Shown here piece by piece: positions 1-11,945 of a stretch of DNA of 64,000 nt. Source of the DNA: Thermothielavioides terrestris NRRL 8126 (taxonomy: Eukaryota; Ascomycota; Sordariomycetes; Sordariales; Chaetomiaceae). Below the pieces are notes generated by a model that saw nothing but the letters and a program-made list of their open reading frames with translations, made no database searches and was not told where the DNA came from. The position numbers were made by a program, and so were the translations under genes. Each line of letters starts with the position of its first letter. Position 1 is the first letter of the stretch. The DNA lies in assembly GCF_000226115.1 (NCBI RefSeq), contig NC_016457.1, forward strand, positions 9,300,001 through 9,364,000, written 5' to 3'.

Positions 1-1562
1 GACGACGCCGCGGCCGAGGTACTGGCTCAGAGTCATGGCGTCTGAGATCATCAGGCGTTAGTTAATGTGAAGGGCGCAGGTAGGTGAGGGAGGTGTGCGT
101 GGCTTACGGGTCGAGTTGGTGTAGTGCGAATCGCCCTCGACGCGGCACGTCCACTGCAACTGCCGGACGATGCCGTCGGACGGGGTGACCTGGTCCCACA
201 TCTGAATCGCGGTCAGCAGCTGGCCGTGCGGTGTGCGAGTGGGAGTCAGGTGTCCGGCGTTGCCTACCATCGGGCCAATGTTGGGCGCGGCCTGCGCGAG
301 GATGCCGGTCCTGTTCTTGAGATACGAGTTCTCGTCGGCGGGGATGGGGCTGTCCCAAGCCTGGTAGAAGTCGTAGAACACGACATCCGGGTGCGTGATG
401 ATGAGGTCGGTGTTGAGGTGGTCCATCAGGTTGTAGCCCACCGGCAGGTTGATCCAGTCGCTCTTGGGGCTGAAGGTTGCGCCGTCCTTGGAGCTCGCAA
501 TCACCTCGAGCTGGTCGCTGGGTCCGATACCGCCTGCACAACGGGTTAACCTCCGAAGATAAATAAATCCACGAAACAAAAGGGGGCGACTCACTGCGGA
601 AGAGCAGCTTGGCCGAGCCAAAAGTGCCGGCCGAGAAGATGACGCCGCCCTTGGGATTCAGCTTGACCGTCCCGTTGTAGCCGCCGTCGGTCAGGCACTC
701 GAGCTCGACGCCGGTGACCTCGCTGCCGTTGCGAACAGCCCGCCTGACCGCAGTACCCGTCCACAGGCTGAAGTTGGGGCGCGCGTAGGCCGTGGCCAGG
801 TAGGTGGCCAGCGGGCCGCCGCGCTCGCCGCCCGAGAACATGAAGGTCGAGTGGCCGAACGTGTGGTTCTTCTCGGTCGGCGCGTCGTTGGGCACGACCG
901 ACTTCCAGCCGGACTTGCTGAGCCCGCCCGACAGCACATCGAAGCCCTCCTGCCGGTAGAGCTTGCCGTCCATAGACGGGTGCCACGTGCCCGGGATACG
1001 GCTGAAGACGCGCGACGTTGCGTCGGCGAGGTCCGTCGACTTCCAGCCGTCGGGGAAGTTCTCGTCCCAGTCGAGCGGGTTCGGCTGGCAAGAAGAGTTA
1101 GCTCTCGGCTCTCCTGCTCGACTACCTCCCTGAGCCAGCACGCTGGTGCGCCCAGAACCGCTTACCTTCCACCACAGACCGGCGTTGACGGCAGTTCCGC
1201 CGCCCAGGACGCAGCCCGCCATCTGGTCAGTGTCCGTGCACGCCACGCCGGCCGAGTTCACCCAAATCTCGTTGCACAGACCCGGCACGTCGAAGCGGGT
1301 GAGGCCGGTGCCCTTGAGCCAGTCGGGCCCCATGGTTCCGTTCCACTGGCCGGTCGAGGGGGGTCCCTTCTCGATGAGCAGCACCTTGTGTCCGGCCTGG
1401 CTGAGCTTGTCCGCGACGGGGATGCCGCCCGCGCCGGCGCCAACCACGATGTAGTCATAGGTCGCGGAGGGAGCGGGCTTGCACTGCGCTTGCGTGTTTC
1501 CAGAGCTTGCCATCGGCGAAGTCAGAGTCTATCTACGGGGAATGTCCCTGTCTAATCTACAC

Positions 1563-1623
<61 letters not shown>

Positions 1624-2459
1624 CGCACTCACCCATCACAGGTGTTGGGAGGCGTCTTGGTCGCCAGCGCGGTCCAGGTCGAATACGACGCCTGGGCAGC
1701 ACCGTCGAGCGGCGCGCCCCACTGGCCGTAACCGTTGTCATGGAAGCCGAAGGTGGCCTTGTCCGGGCACGTGGGGTTCTCCAGGCCCTGCTTGGCCGCC
1801 GCGTGGCCGAGGACGAGGCTGCCGGAGCTGGTCGACACATTGCCGCTCGTTCCGTCCTGGTCCCAGGAGAAGCAGTTCTGGCACCGGTAGAGCAGCTCGT
1901 AGCTGGTGGCCGTGATGTTGGTCGAGATCTGCGTCAGCTTGGCGTTGCCCGTGTACAGCCCCGGCAGCGTGTAGCCGGTCGCGTAGCGGAACGACGTGTA
2001 AACGGTCCCGTTGTACTGCCATGCGACGAGCAGGAGCGCCTGCGTCATCTGGCCCGACTGGCCGTGCGAGATGCCGCACCACCCAGGCGACGTGGCGTTG
2101 GCGATTTCGCAGCGCTGAAGGGTGTTACTGAGCGTCCGGTAATGCGGGTAAACCACACTTGGATGTGTGCTTGACTTGACTTACCAGGAGACCGATGTAC
2201 TCGGTGGCATCCTTGGTCAGGGCGTCAGACGGTAGGGCCAGGCCGAAGGTGAAGGCGCCCCCGTCGGTCGCAGTCCACGTCTTCAGCTTGATGCCCGTCG
2301 CAGGGTCCGTGTAGTTTCCCGCCGTCATTTGCGCGACGCATTGCTGCAGGCCTTGGAAGAGTCAGCACTCTTCCGCCCGCTACCCCGAGGGTGAGCAGCC
2401 CACGACTTACACAGCGACGCCGCGAGGGTGGTCGCCCCGATGCGGCTGAGAAGCTTCAT
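1..2459 (-). CDS. cdh: Cellobiose dehydrogenase (cytochrome-flavin), C-terminus beyond window
   Basis: Secreted flavocytochrome that oxidises cellobiose and passes electrons through its heme domain to LPMOs. The start ATG at 2459-2457 opens a signal peptide (MKLLSRIGATTLAASL...). The cytochrome domain follows (TWTATDGGAFTFGLALP; Met in SGQMTQ and His in FGFHDNG are the likely heme ligands). The GMC flavin domain begins with the dinucleotide-binding motif YDYIVVGAGAGG and continues through GERGGPLATYL and FYDFYQAWD. Six introns restore one frame: 2352-2410, 2115-2184, 1506-1632, 1086-1165, 534-594 and 42-107. The 1506-1632 intron carries a 58-nt homopolymer. The GMC catalytic His region lies beyond base 1, so completeness and presence of a CBM1 cannot be judged. 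The sequence resembles class II CDHs of Myceliophthora-type fungi as I remember them. Confidence 0.95.
1564..1621 (+). repeat. 58-nt poly(A) run (poly(T) in the CDH intron)
   Basis: An uninterrupted run of A on the plus strand lies inside the third CDH intron, so the transcript carries a U tract between the donor GTGAGT and a CTGAC branch-like site near the acceptor. Without it the intron would be 69 nt, a normal fungal size. It may be a slippage expansion or an assembly artefact. Confidence 0.9.
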
Positions 2460-5259
2460 GGTTTCAGTGCAGCCAGAGCTGGACCAGGAAAGACGCGCAT
2501 CCCTCCTGGCAGAGTGGTCTCAGCAGAGAGCCAAGGCTAAATATGAACGCCATGTGTGCTTCCCGCCAGCTCTGTGCCGGGCGCTGTTGCTGAGGTCCGC
2601 ATTCCCGTGATTGAGTTCACGGAAAGGCACTCCGGGCGGAATGCCACCGATAGGATGGGTCCAGCAGGCCTCGCGGAAGAATGATGACCTGCTTGCGGGA
2701 ACGCTTGGAGGCGAATAGATTGGGCTGCAGGTCCGGGGAATAGCCTCGAGCCAAAAACCATATGAGATCGGCGGCTTGCAGCCCAAGCTCGATATTAAAG
2801 GAGGCCCGGAAATTGGAGAACGGTGGGGCAAGGCTTCCCCAACTTTTTCTCCAGGGGCTGGCCAAGCTGCTCCACGGCGATCCATACGGAGTACACTACC
2901 CTACACTACTTGCTTGGTGAGACTGGCCAGGGGCGGCATGATCGGAATCGCGGCAACCCAGCAAAGCAGGGTCGCAAGCGGAAGCAAGCGCCGATAGTTG
3001 TAAGAAGTCTCCATTCGCCGCAGTCCAAGCAAGCGCACCCCCACCGGGACTCGATCGCATCTCTTGGTATGTGTAGTGTCGGCCTGGCTGCGGGGGGCCA
3101 CCGTCCGGAAGTCGAATCATCGGCGGGAGGACTGGCTGATAGGGCATGGGAAAATAAGCTCGCGGTGATTCGCTGGTAACTCAACCCAGCCAAGGGAAGC
3201 CTTCGGTTGCGGATGTGCAACTGTCGGATGCAACCTCGCTCGGCGTGAGGCTTCGGCTGAGTTCAGAGTGACCCGCCCGGGACAGCAGCTTCAGCGAGGA
3301 TGAATCGGGCATTCTTTCCTGGTTGAAGCCTCAGAAATTGCCTGCAGTCTTGCCGCAAGCGACAGCAGAACGAAAGGGTCCTTGTCGAGGTCCTTTACAA
3401 AGTTCGCCAGTCGACCGGTTCCAAAAGAAATTCCGCAGCACGCTTGCCGAGGCGGTTCTCGCCACTGGTGTCAGTCCTCACCCACTTTGGATAAATCACC
3501 GGCCATGCTCACTGCTGTTTTGCTGACGCCGCCCCGCCGCTTCATCTATGCTCGACATCGAGAGTTCCCCAGGCCCCATTCGGTTTCCGAATCAGCCTAT
3601 ACCCAATCAACTTGCGTATAGTGAAGTCGGCGGTCCGACGGCCCAGGCCCGGTCACGCGCCGCTTGTGGTGAGCGCCGGGCATGTTATATAATCGCTTGT
3701 CAGCGCACACAGCCGGTGGCGCCGCTCTGTGGTATAATAGCCGTAAACAGAATGCATGCCGCTACCGCCAGCGTATTGCTTCACGATCACGTCTGAGAAA
3801 CGCCATGGATCACAGCGGTAAAGTCTGCGAGCCACTGTTGTAGACAGCGGACTGCAACTACGAAGGGAAGGCCGGGATTAGGAGAACAAAATGTCTATCC
3901 GAAGACTCATTTTTGGCACCATGGCTCTTCAGCGATCCACTTGACATGGTGCGTCCGGAGACACGCTACGATGCAACGTTTACCGCGGCCAGGAGCACAC
4001 ACCGACTTGAAACCCGACTCGGAAGCAGCTGGATTCGAAGCTCACCTTGTCGAGTATTCGAACCTATCTTCCCAATTCAAGTGGCTTATGAATCGTGGTG
4101 ATGGTAGTGTTGAGGAGCGGATCAAAAACCAAATGGGGTGGTCTGAAGAGGTAAAACCAGGAACCTAGCTTGCTCCTGATTTCCTTTCCGCCGTCACTGA
4201 AGCACATTTATGGAGGAGCCATGTTGGTGACATGAAGCCCATATGCTCCGAATAACAGTGCTTGGAGCCTGTATTGCTGTTTGAACACTCCGTCTTGTTC
4301 CGGCGGCGGGCAGAGAAGAGCATCCATCCGCATCCGATATGTTTTAGCATCTACATATCTGCCACAGCGCCCAATGCGTGGACACAGACAGGCGAGAAAG
4401 TTCTGCCCAGAAGCTGCGCAGTATGGTGCTGCAACCGGTTCAAGCTGTGCTACAGTGCTCTTTTCACCAGTGATACAATCTCGGGACAATGATTAACCTG
4501 GCTCTAAGAGGAGGGCTGAGGCCACCGAGTCTGCCATGTGACGTTTACCGTTCCCTAATAGCAGCACCCAGACTTTTCATGATATCGGCTCCGTCAGGAG
4601 TACCTGCAATAATCACTGCTCCTTACTATGGATCGCGACCCGCTGGGCAAACAAATTCATCCATCTTTCGCCCGTAACATGTCGGCATCAAAGTTGGCCT
4701 TTTACTTGCCTTACATCTCTACTCCCAAAGTCCCTAATGTGCTAACGGTACGCAAAGGACTTGCTGCCCAAAATCACGTGGACGGCTACTTCTTATGGAG
4801 TCCGCGGGCACTTGTCGGCCAAGAAGACCCGAATCCGCCGCATGAACCGGGCCGCGCGTTCACGGCTCTCCGGCCTTGGCATTCCGAACGGCTGCCGTCC
4901 TCCGTGCCGAATCCGGCAATGACCGGCGCGTTCTGGGTCTTCTCCGCCGACGATCACTTTTGCCTCGAGATGGCCGGGAGACGACGCACATCCTCGCGCA
5001 TCGAAGTAGGCCTTGTGGCAAGCTCTGGAGTAAAACATCGACTTTCGTATTGAAGGGCTTCGTGGTGGAGCCGTCACAGCCAGCTCTCCTGACCCTGTCT
5101 TGCCGGTGTAGAATACCTAAAGGAACGAATTTGTGGTGCGCCCCAAGTTTGCACGCTGAGGAATAACAGATCACCACACAGCGTAAAAGGCCGATAATGT
5201 TTCTGGGTTCACATCCAACACCATAGTCAACCACTAATCGCTCAGTCCTCCCACCACAC
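2460..5259. other. Intergenic, about 2.8 kb
   Basis: Upstream region of the CDH gene and downstream region of the LPMO gene. Only short open frames occur here (the longest is about 141 codons) and none has recognisable motifs, good splice context or domain-like composition. I see no gene; it presumably holds the CDH promoter. Confidence 0.6.
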
Positions 5260-6236
5260 CTAGCACTGAAAGACCGCCGGACCCGGCACCGTATACGAGT
5301 GGAAGTTATTGTAAATCTGGTGTCCCACCATCAGTCAGCATCCTATTCATCCATCCATCCCTCCCTCCACAGCCCGTAGCGTTCAAGCACGCCGAGCAAG
5401 GAGCAAGGAACAAGGAGCGCAAGGAACATAGGGCACTCACATTCGCGGTATACCCGGGATCGGTCGCCTTGAACGCGCCGGGGATCTTGGCCGTTGGGGA
5501 GGGGGAGGCGCTGCCGCCGCCCGAGACCCGGACCTGCGCGCAGCTGATGTAGAACTGCGGCGTGGCGCCCGGGTTGTGGATCGCCAGCGACTGGATGCGC
5601 AGCAGGTACTCGCCGTTCGGGATGCACGTCGGGATGTTGTACTGGTAGTTGTCTACGGGGACGTCAGCAGGGCGTGCGACCAGACAGAAAAGGGGGGAAA
5701 GGGGGGGAGGAAGGGGGAGGAAGGGGGAGGGAAAGGGAAGGGACGCACCCCGCAGCGGCCACGAGGCCTGGCCGTTGCTGAAGGTCGGGCCCCAGTCGTG
5801 GATCTTGAACCAGTCGCCGGAGCCGTCGTAGTCCACGACGGAGCCGGGAGCCTTGGACATGTAGCTGTGCGGGCTGTCAGTCAATTGTGGTTATCCAGGC
5901 GAGCGGACAGTCCGCTTGGGACTGATCAAAGTTGGCCCGGGGCACGCACAGTGAGATGGGCCCCTGGTGGTACACGGCCACGTCCGAGTAGAAGGTGAAG
6001 GAGTCGCCCGCCTTCACGTCGAGGACGGTCGTGTTGCCAGCCGTCTCGCCGCCTACGTTGCATCGCAGGTCGTTCGACGAGAGACTGGTGACAGGGCTGT
6101 TATAGTTCGTGTTTCTTCGGATGTACTCGTAAGGTGGGAACTTGGTGCCGCCATGGGCAATCTGCTCGAAGATGTAGTGGCCTGACACGGAGGCCGCGGC
6201 CAGCGTGAGGGCGGCGAGCTGGGATGACAGCTTCAT
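5260..6236 (-). CDS. AA9 lytic polysaccharide monooxygenase, secreted
   Basis: Copper enzyme that oxidatively cleaves cellulose or related glucans, reduced in nature by CDH among others. The start at 6236 gives a 19-residue signal peptide ending ...ASVSG followed by His20 (HYIFEQ), the N-terminal His of the copper histidine brace. The chain continues with [59 protein letters not shown] (axial Tyr region) and ends [16 protein letters not shown]. Three introns are inferred: 5865-5949 (ISL|YMSK), 5653-5748 (WPLR|DNYQYN, pyrimidine-rich) and 5317-5440 (TAN|IYNN). No CBM1 is present. It lies on the same strand as the CDH gene, which suggests joint use in lignocellulose attack. Confidence 0.95.
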
Positions 6237-6980
6237 GATGCTCGTGGGTGTTGGCCTATTGCTGCTTCTCTCGAGGCTCAGATGGACCCGAAGAGTTTTT
6301 TGCCTGGAAGGCAGGACGGATAGTCGATGGGCCAAGAGGGTTGTCCCCAGTCGCGTAGAGACAAGACAGGTTTTCCTAGAAATAAAGGAATTCTAAATCG
6401 CAGCTGATGCCCGTCATCTGGTATGGCACAGCCGCAGGCAAGTGCCGGCTCCTGGGTTATCAGCTCGTTTATAAGACGGGCCGCTTCCTTCGTCACACGC
6501 CTTGAAATCCTGTTGAATGAGCTAGATGGCCAACAGCGCCGCCGTGTCGATCCGGGCTGGAGATGAAGTCTGATGGCGGCCCTAGATTGCAGGCCCAATA
6601 AAAGGCCGACTTTGTATTATGCCGGCATTTCGGTCTCAGATTGTGGGGTTGGCAACTGAGACCCAATATCGACGGTCGCCGCCGTGTGGAAGCAGCCATG
6701 CCGAGCTAGGATCGTCAACCGGGTATTGTTCTTCCGCTAGCAAAGCCCCTTGGTGGACTGATGATCGGAAAAGACGCCATTGTGAACGTGACATATTGGA
6801 CGACGACGCGAGTAGGCAAGCTGAATTGCTTGATATGTCTACTTGTAACCGGGAAAGAGAGACCTTGGCAGTATCAAATAATTCCGTGACGGTGGGACTG
6901 GCAGGATTAAGTGTTGAAAATGAAGTCGATTGGTCATTGTGTCCCAAGCAATGAACGTACATCAGTCATCCCCGGATCCG
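6237..6980. other. Intergenic, about 740 bp
   Basis: Promoter side of the LPMO gene and 3' side of the small gene at 6981-7695. No frame here looks coding and I see no distinct motif. Confidence 0.55.
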
Positions 6981-7695
6981 TTACTGTCCTGTCGGCCCGT
7001 TCAACAACCTCGCGATCAGGTCGGGCGTTCCTCCACCCAGCAGCACAAGCCTCACGACCTTGCGAAGGCAGTGAAGCCTCAAGCGCTGCTCGCGCACCTG
7101 CAGTCCCTGTTCCCAAGCTTGACGGAAGTGGTTCAGGGCCTGTCGGTGCAAGCGGGCAAGTCGCAAGCTTTGAGTTCGCGCAGCCAGAAGCTGCTCCGGC
7201 AGCTGCGCGAAGGCGTCTAGGTCCTGCCCTCTCCGGTATGGGCGCTGCCCTTCTGATAGCCGTGGCGTTTCAATGAGCTGGTAGACGGAATAGAGAGTGC
7301 CGTACCACAGCGCTCTCAACTGCGGAAAGAGCTCTCCAAGCCACTCAACCGGCTTTGAAAGACTGGGGCCCATTCTCTGAAGGCCGGCTTGAAAAATGGC
7401 GACTTGCACGTCGCAGCCGGCCAGGCGCCACTCCGTCTCTTGCAGCATGTTGGTCCCCGTTCGAAGCTTGGCCTCAAGAAAGTCGATGGCCCTGATCAGG
7501 TGGTCCAGAGTCCTCTGATTAGCGGCCAGCGTCGCCTCGTTGTCCTGGGCATTGAGATGGTCAGACTGTCCCGTGAATCGGCTTTGTGACGGGGTCGCAA
7601 CGTGCGGCAGTTCTTCCTACCTGGATTCGCATTTCGCAATATGCGAGGTGTTGGGCCAGGTCGCCCACGGACGCGGCTTGGTGGAAGAGGGGCAT
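6981..7695 (-). CDS. Unknown protein, about 219 aa, two exons
   Basis: Not recognised. Two segments join into one frame across a 55-nt intron (7566-7620; donor GTAGGA, acceptor GGGACAG), giving ...CEMRIQ|SDHLNAQDNEATL.... The product is rich in Leu, Gln and Arg, looks largely helical (repeated LRTGTNMLQETEWRLAG, RTQSLRLARLHRQALNHF) and has neither signal peptide nor clear membrane segment. The start at 7695 (MPLFHQAASVGDL) is the first ATG after a TATAAA about 145 nt upstream. It could be a helical fragment of a longer fungal protein. The evidence is frame continuity and splice signals only. Confidence 0.45.
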
Positions 7696-9744
7696 CCTGG
7701 CACGATGGTGGTGCCGCGAGAGGTATCGCCACGGGGTTGAGGACGGGAGAGCTCGGCGAGGTCGCGGACGAGGTGGATCGGTGTTCTGGTAGGTGCAAAG
7801 CCCGCTGAAGGGGAATTCCTAGTTTAGATTGAAGTGATGTTTATACCGCGTGCCAGCGACGACAGCGAGAAGGGCGTCAGATGGAGGTAGATGATGAGCG
7901 CAGGGAATGGAATCACATGCTGGAAGATTTCTTCCTGCTACGGTGCTATGATGGTGACGTGATGGCTAGACTACGATAGGTTCCGCTGGCCTTCACTTGC
8001 TCTCGACTTCGGACAAATCCAGATCCCTCTCAGTCCCATGCGTTTCACTGTGCCCGTCCCCTCCATGCTATTCACGAGCTCCCAGTGAGCCAGTCGAGCT
8101 GCTCCTAACAGCAGTACTAGACTCTGACATGCCCGTTGGGGCCCTCGAGGAAGCGCCTGAGGTTCTACGATTGTCGGCATTACCCTCATCGTTCGCTGTA
8201 TCCGGTCTCATGTCCCCATGCGGGCGATGTCGAGCTGGCTGCTGCTCCTCAAGCTGACCCTCATATGCGGAAGCGGCCCGCATCCATCGATTGCCAGTCG
8301 CGGCGCTCTGTGGAACTCGGGGCGGCATGTGACGACGCAACATCACAGTGCTGGAGACCGAGGAGTCGGTACCATGTCCTGCGGATTGACACTGCTTAGC
8401 CTCCCATGGTTCCAGTCATCCGTCAAGTCAGACACTGCAATTGGCGGTAACCAATTGTCGGCGCAAGACAGAGGGTTGGAAGCGCAAAAGCGCTCGATTC
8501 AAGAAAGAGAGCTGGAGATAATGCAACCGAATACTTGCTTACTTCCAATTTCAAGAGAGTGGGAGTACCTCGGTCGCGGCAAGTAGTCGGTGCTGGTGCT
8601 TGCGACTGAAGTGCGTGATTCACCGCCACGTCGGGGGCAATTGCAACGAGGACAATGGCCGCCGTTTGCGCCTTCATCATGATCGTGCATAGCGTCCCGG
8701 TCATCTCGGTGCGGACTGCAGGTGATAGTGCACGAGCAGCTAACCTTACTGAATTTACCTCCCATGGTCGCGCTTCTTTGTCGTCGTGGCTGAGGACCGT
8801 AGAGGACCGTAGAGCTCTCGTGTGGGCGTGATGGTCGTGAGGAAGCGTTTGTGCGATGGGCGCCGAAGTGCTGGTCGTGGACTCTCGTCTGAAGAAACCG
8901 ACTCGTTGCCTGGGCAGTAGTCGGGTCGGGTGTTCCATGAGATGGCACCTCAGTGCTGAGTTTGGCTGAGTTTGGCCACTGTGACTCACCCACGAGTGTT
9001 TATTGTATGGAAATTCACGCCTATTGACTCCGAAACAGGCCAGCAGCCAGGCACCGAGCTCAACATCGCTCCTTCCTCCTCACTGGCACCTCTGCACCGG
9101 TCCTCGTGGCTTCCACTGAATTGAAGAATTTGAGCCACCAGACTTTGCGACTTTGCTGTGCGCCATTCAGGATACTGGACAGCAAAACTGCACCTACATC
9201 TCTGCAGTTTACCTGGCCATCCAGCCTCACACATGCAGCTGGGTCGCGCCGAGCTGCTCGCCTGCGGCCAAACCAGCCAACTTCCAAGCAGAAACTGTGG
9301 CTAGAAACCACAGCAGGACCAGTCCTCACCAGGCAGTGCGAATATCTGCCAATCCAATCCGTTTGCAACTCGCACCGCTTAGGCTCTTTCAATACGCTCA
9401 CGGCACCTCTTGAGGTTGTGGTTCAAGCCCCCACGGCGCTGCCCAATGTTTCCAGGGTGATGCAACTGGCCCTGATCCGATTGCCGCAATCGGCATGTCC
9501 ATACGGTTCCCATTTGAGAATCCATCGCCATAGGCATTCCTGGGACATGGTGCTTACTGCGAAATCAAGTTTCTGCTGACCGGTTCAGCGATCGACGCCT
9601 GCTGCCACCCCTACCCGGGCAGGCTTGGCGCGGAGCGTATTCGCACCTTGATTTGTGAAAACTTCTCGGCTTGACGACTGATCAGAACGGATGACACTCC
9701 AGAACGCAAAGATAGCGATTGTTTGGACAGCCACTGGCCACTTT
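7696..9744. other. Intergenic, about 2 kb, no gene accepted
   Basis: Minus-strand pieces between about 8.05 and 8.77 kb (starting MGGKF, followed by possible donor and acceptor sites) can be chained into a disordered-looking product in more than one way, and no chain is convincing. The rest shows no coding signal. The right end leads into the PKS relic. Confidence 0.45.
7840..7845 (-). promoter_or_regulatory. Possible TATA box of the 6981-7695 gene
   Basis: TATAAA on the minus strand, about 145 nt upstream of the chosen ATG, with no ATG in between. Short motifs like this occur by chance, so this is weak support for the start choice. Confidence 0.3.
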
Positions 9745-10690
9745 GACACGTGGTTGCCAGTGGCGGCTTGGGATGGAATTCTGCACGCTGGCCCTGGAAA
9801 GCGCTGACGATGGGGCCTCCGCCAATATTGGTCTCTACAAGCAGCCTCGTGCGCGAACATTCTCTCTACAGGACAGCATGCTTGACAAGATCACCAAGGA
9901 CGACTTCAACGCGGTGCTCGGACCCAAAGTGCAAGTATTTTGGAACCTCGACGAGCAGCTCCCTCTCGACCTCTCCTGTTTCACCGTGCACCCGTCGGTC
10001 GCCGGCATCATGGGAAACACTAGACAGAGCAGTTCCGCCGTGGAAAACACGCACCAAGACACCAGGATGGCTAGCATCGCGGCCTCGTGTATGCCCGTAC
10101 ACCCCTGCGCAAAGAGGGTCTCGGCGAACTTGGCCGACTCGGTCGTGACACCAACCAGGAACCGCGCGCCCATGTTGAGCGGCGTCGCCGGGAGGCCGCG
10201 TGCAAGATGGTGGCTTGCCAGCGACCACGTCTGCGACCAGGGCCTCTCGCCACGCGCCACCGGACCGGCAGCAGGCCCGCGGCGCAGCCAGATCTTTACG
10301 GTCGTCGGCACGCCGGCCATGTTCCGGCGCGTTGGGTGCGAGCAAAAGAAGGGGATGCGGCGGCCCGGATGCGGTCTTCTGTGGCAAATGGATTGGGAAG
10401 GGGAGAGCGTCGGGGATGATGTGGGAGAGACATCGGCTATACCGTGGCGCGCTCGAGGGCGCCGCGGCGATCCAGCTGGTCGAGACAAGCACCACCCGCA
10501 AGCTGGCAATGGCCAGGTCGACTGAGGAGCGGAACATACATCGATTCCGCTCTGCAGGTCTTTGCGGTGGCCGTGGACAGCCCTGATTACCGTCGAGCTT
10601 GTTGGTTCATGAAGGAGCTGCGCGCCGGGGCGGGCGCTTTCGACATCATGGCCGACCAAACGCTGAAAGGGGCTTGTGTACGGCGGGGAA
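9745..10690 (+). pseudogene. Reducing-PKS C-terminal relic: ketoreductase (KR) + acyl carrier (ACP)
   Basis: Degraded end of a polyketide synthase. KR nucleotide-binding remnant VASGGLGWNSARW (about 9750-9790) stands for the usual GGLGGIGRA-type loop. After a gap comes DSMLDKITKDDFNAVLGPKV and WNLDEQLPLDL, then PSVAGIMGNTRQSSSAVENTHQD (9885-10060), the KR active-site/end region. The next KR piece is inverted (10060-10245). The plus strand then resumes with RRSQIFTVVGTPAMFRR and an ACP: VAVDSPDYRRACWFMKEL and GAFDIMADQTLKGAC, where DS at 10576-10581 keeps the phosphopantetheine Ser. Frames shift several times, so it cannot make a working enzyme. Family assignment is from motif order. Confidence 0.75.
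10060..10245 (-). other. Inverted block inside the PKS KR relic
   Basis: On the minus strand this stretch reads SLASHHLARGLPATPLNMG, then FLVGVTTESAKFAETLFAQG and CTGIHEAAMLAIL. That is the part of a PKS KR that should directly follow the plus-strand motif NTHQD ending near 10060. The plus strand picks up the post-KR linker after about 10240. The simplest reading is a local inversion of roughly 180 bp; the exact ends are uncertain by about 10-20 bases. Confidence 0.65.
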
Positions 10691-11945
10691 CAAGGAAAGT
10701 CCGTTTTGGAAGGGCGAGAACGAGGGCCGGGGGAGCAAGACGGACAATGCTGAAGTTGAGGAGTGGCCTCCGACACCCCGCCGTCAGCGGTTCCCAGAAA
10801 GCGCAAAGGTTGTGATCGGCCCAATTACTAAAGTTACTTCACAGCCGTGCTTGGAAGGTGCTTAGGAACAACGCAGATCACGCTTACCGTGCGTGAGACA
10901 TGCTGCTTCGTTGAGAGACGTTTCTATTCTGTTCTGCGCACTGGGTTGATTGAGGCAGCGGCGTGGAATGACGGGCGGACTTGGACTGGCCATGTGGAGG
11001 CTATGCAGCTGTTGATTGGGAGGGAGCTCGGGGTAACTACCTCGGTATTGACAGAGACAATGGGACTCAGTGGTCACCGAGGTCATTCGCTTAACGTTAG
11101 CTTCCATTGGGTGAATCTGAGGTCCATAGGGTCCATAGCAGTTATTCCAGGAGTCTGTCAGGACTAGGCATGGGGATCGGGCTGTTTGTCAACCCAGCAG
11201 AGGTCACCTTACACTAGCTCGCCTAGCTTGCTGCTGTGATGGTGTGTGGTATTTTTAGGTGCTGCGCCACGCGGTAGTCAATGCTTCCATGGTCTCCCCG
11301 GGCCCGCACCTCAACAGCCCTAACATCATTGCCACCCACCCTTGGAGCTGAAAAGGTATTCAGACACCTTCCTGGTATGGCAAGGTGCCTCGTCAAGCTA
11401 GGCTGACTGTGCCCCTTTTTCCCCACGTCGGGCACGCATGTCAGTGGCGCTGAGCGCCTTGTAGCACATGGCAATCTCCGAGTCAAAAATATAGGGGCTT
11501 GCTTACTGGAAGTCGGACGAACCTCCCAGTTGATCCGACATCCTCTCCTCACCAATGGCCGGCTCGACTCTGACTCCGGCCTGCATGAGAACATGGCAAC
11601 TGACCATCAGAATGCTTCTCCAGCGTGGATGAGACTCTGACCCGGGATCGGCGTGTTGTTGACAGTAAGATGGGCAAACGCGGGCGAGGTGGTTCGATGG
11701 GTGGAATGAAGAGCCCGCCAGAGACAAGCGACTGCACAACGGTTTGGAGACGATCATGGGGAATGCAGAGAAATGTATAAAGCACTCGACTGTCTTCCGG
11801 TTTGCGACGATTCTCTCAAAACCATCTCCAAGCCTCCAGCTCAGCGCAACCCCATCAGCCAAGCAACTCAGCACACTTCACCGCAACCACTTCCCAGCGC
11901 ACCACTTCCACTGCTCTTAGCAACAACCACCACAAGTCTTTGACA
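10691..11945. other. Intergenic, about 1.25 kb
   Basis: No recognisable coding sequence between the PKS relic and the SH3b-muramidase gene. The last few hundred bases are the latter's promoter and 5' leader (C-rich, with CAAC/CCA runs just before the ATG, common in fungal leaders). Confidence 0.5.

Noticed and set aside
104..1555. Plus-strand open frames opposite the CDH gene (for example 851-1555)
   Set aside because: Shadows of a GC-rich real gene; no motifs and no independent start or splice context.
4000..4070. tRNA-like GATTCGAA motif
   Set aside because: No acceptor or anticodon stem pairing could be found around it.
8050..8770. Minus-strand pieces starting MGGKF that could chain into a multi-exon disordered protein
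   Set aside because: Two incompatible splice chains are possible, product composition is not domain-like and no motif supports either.
9835..10824. 329-codon minus frame treated as a gene in its own right
   Set aside because: Only the 10060-10245 part is meaningful, as the inverted PKS KR piece; flanking parts are shadows of the plus-strand relic.
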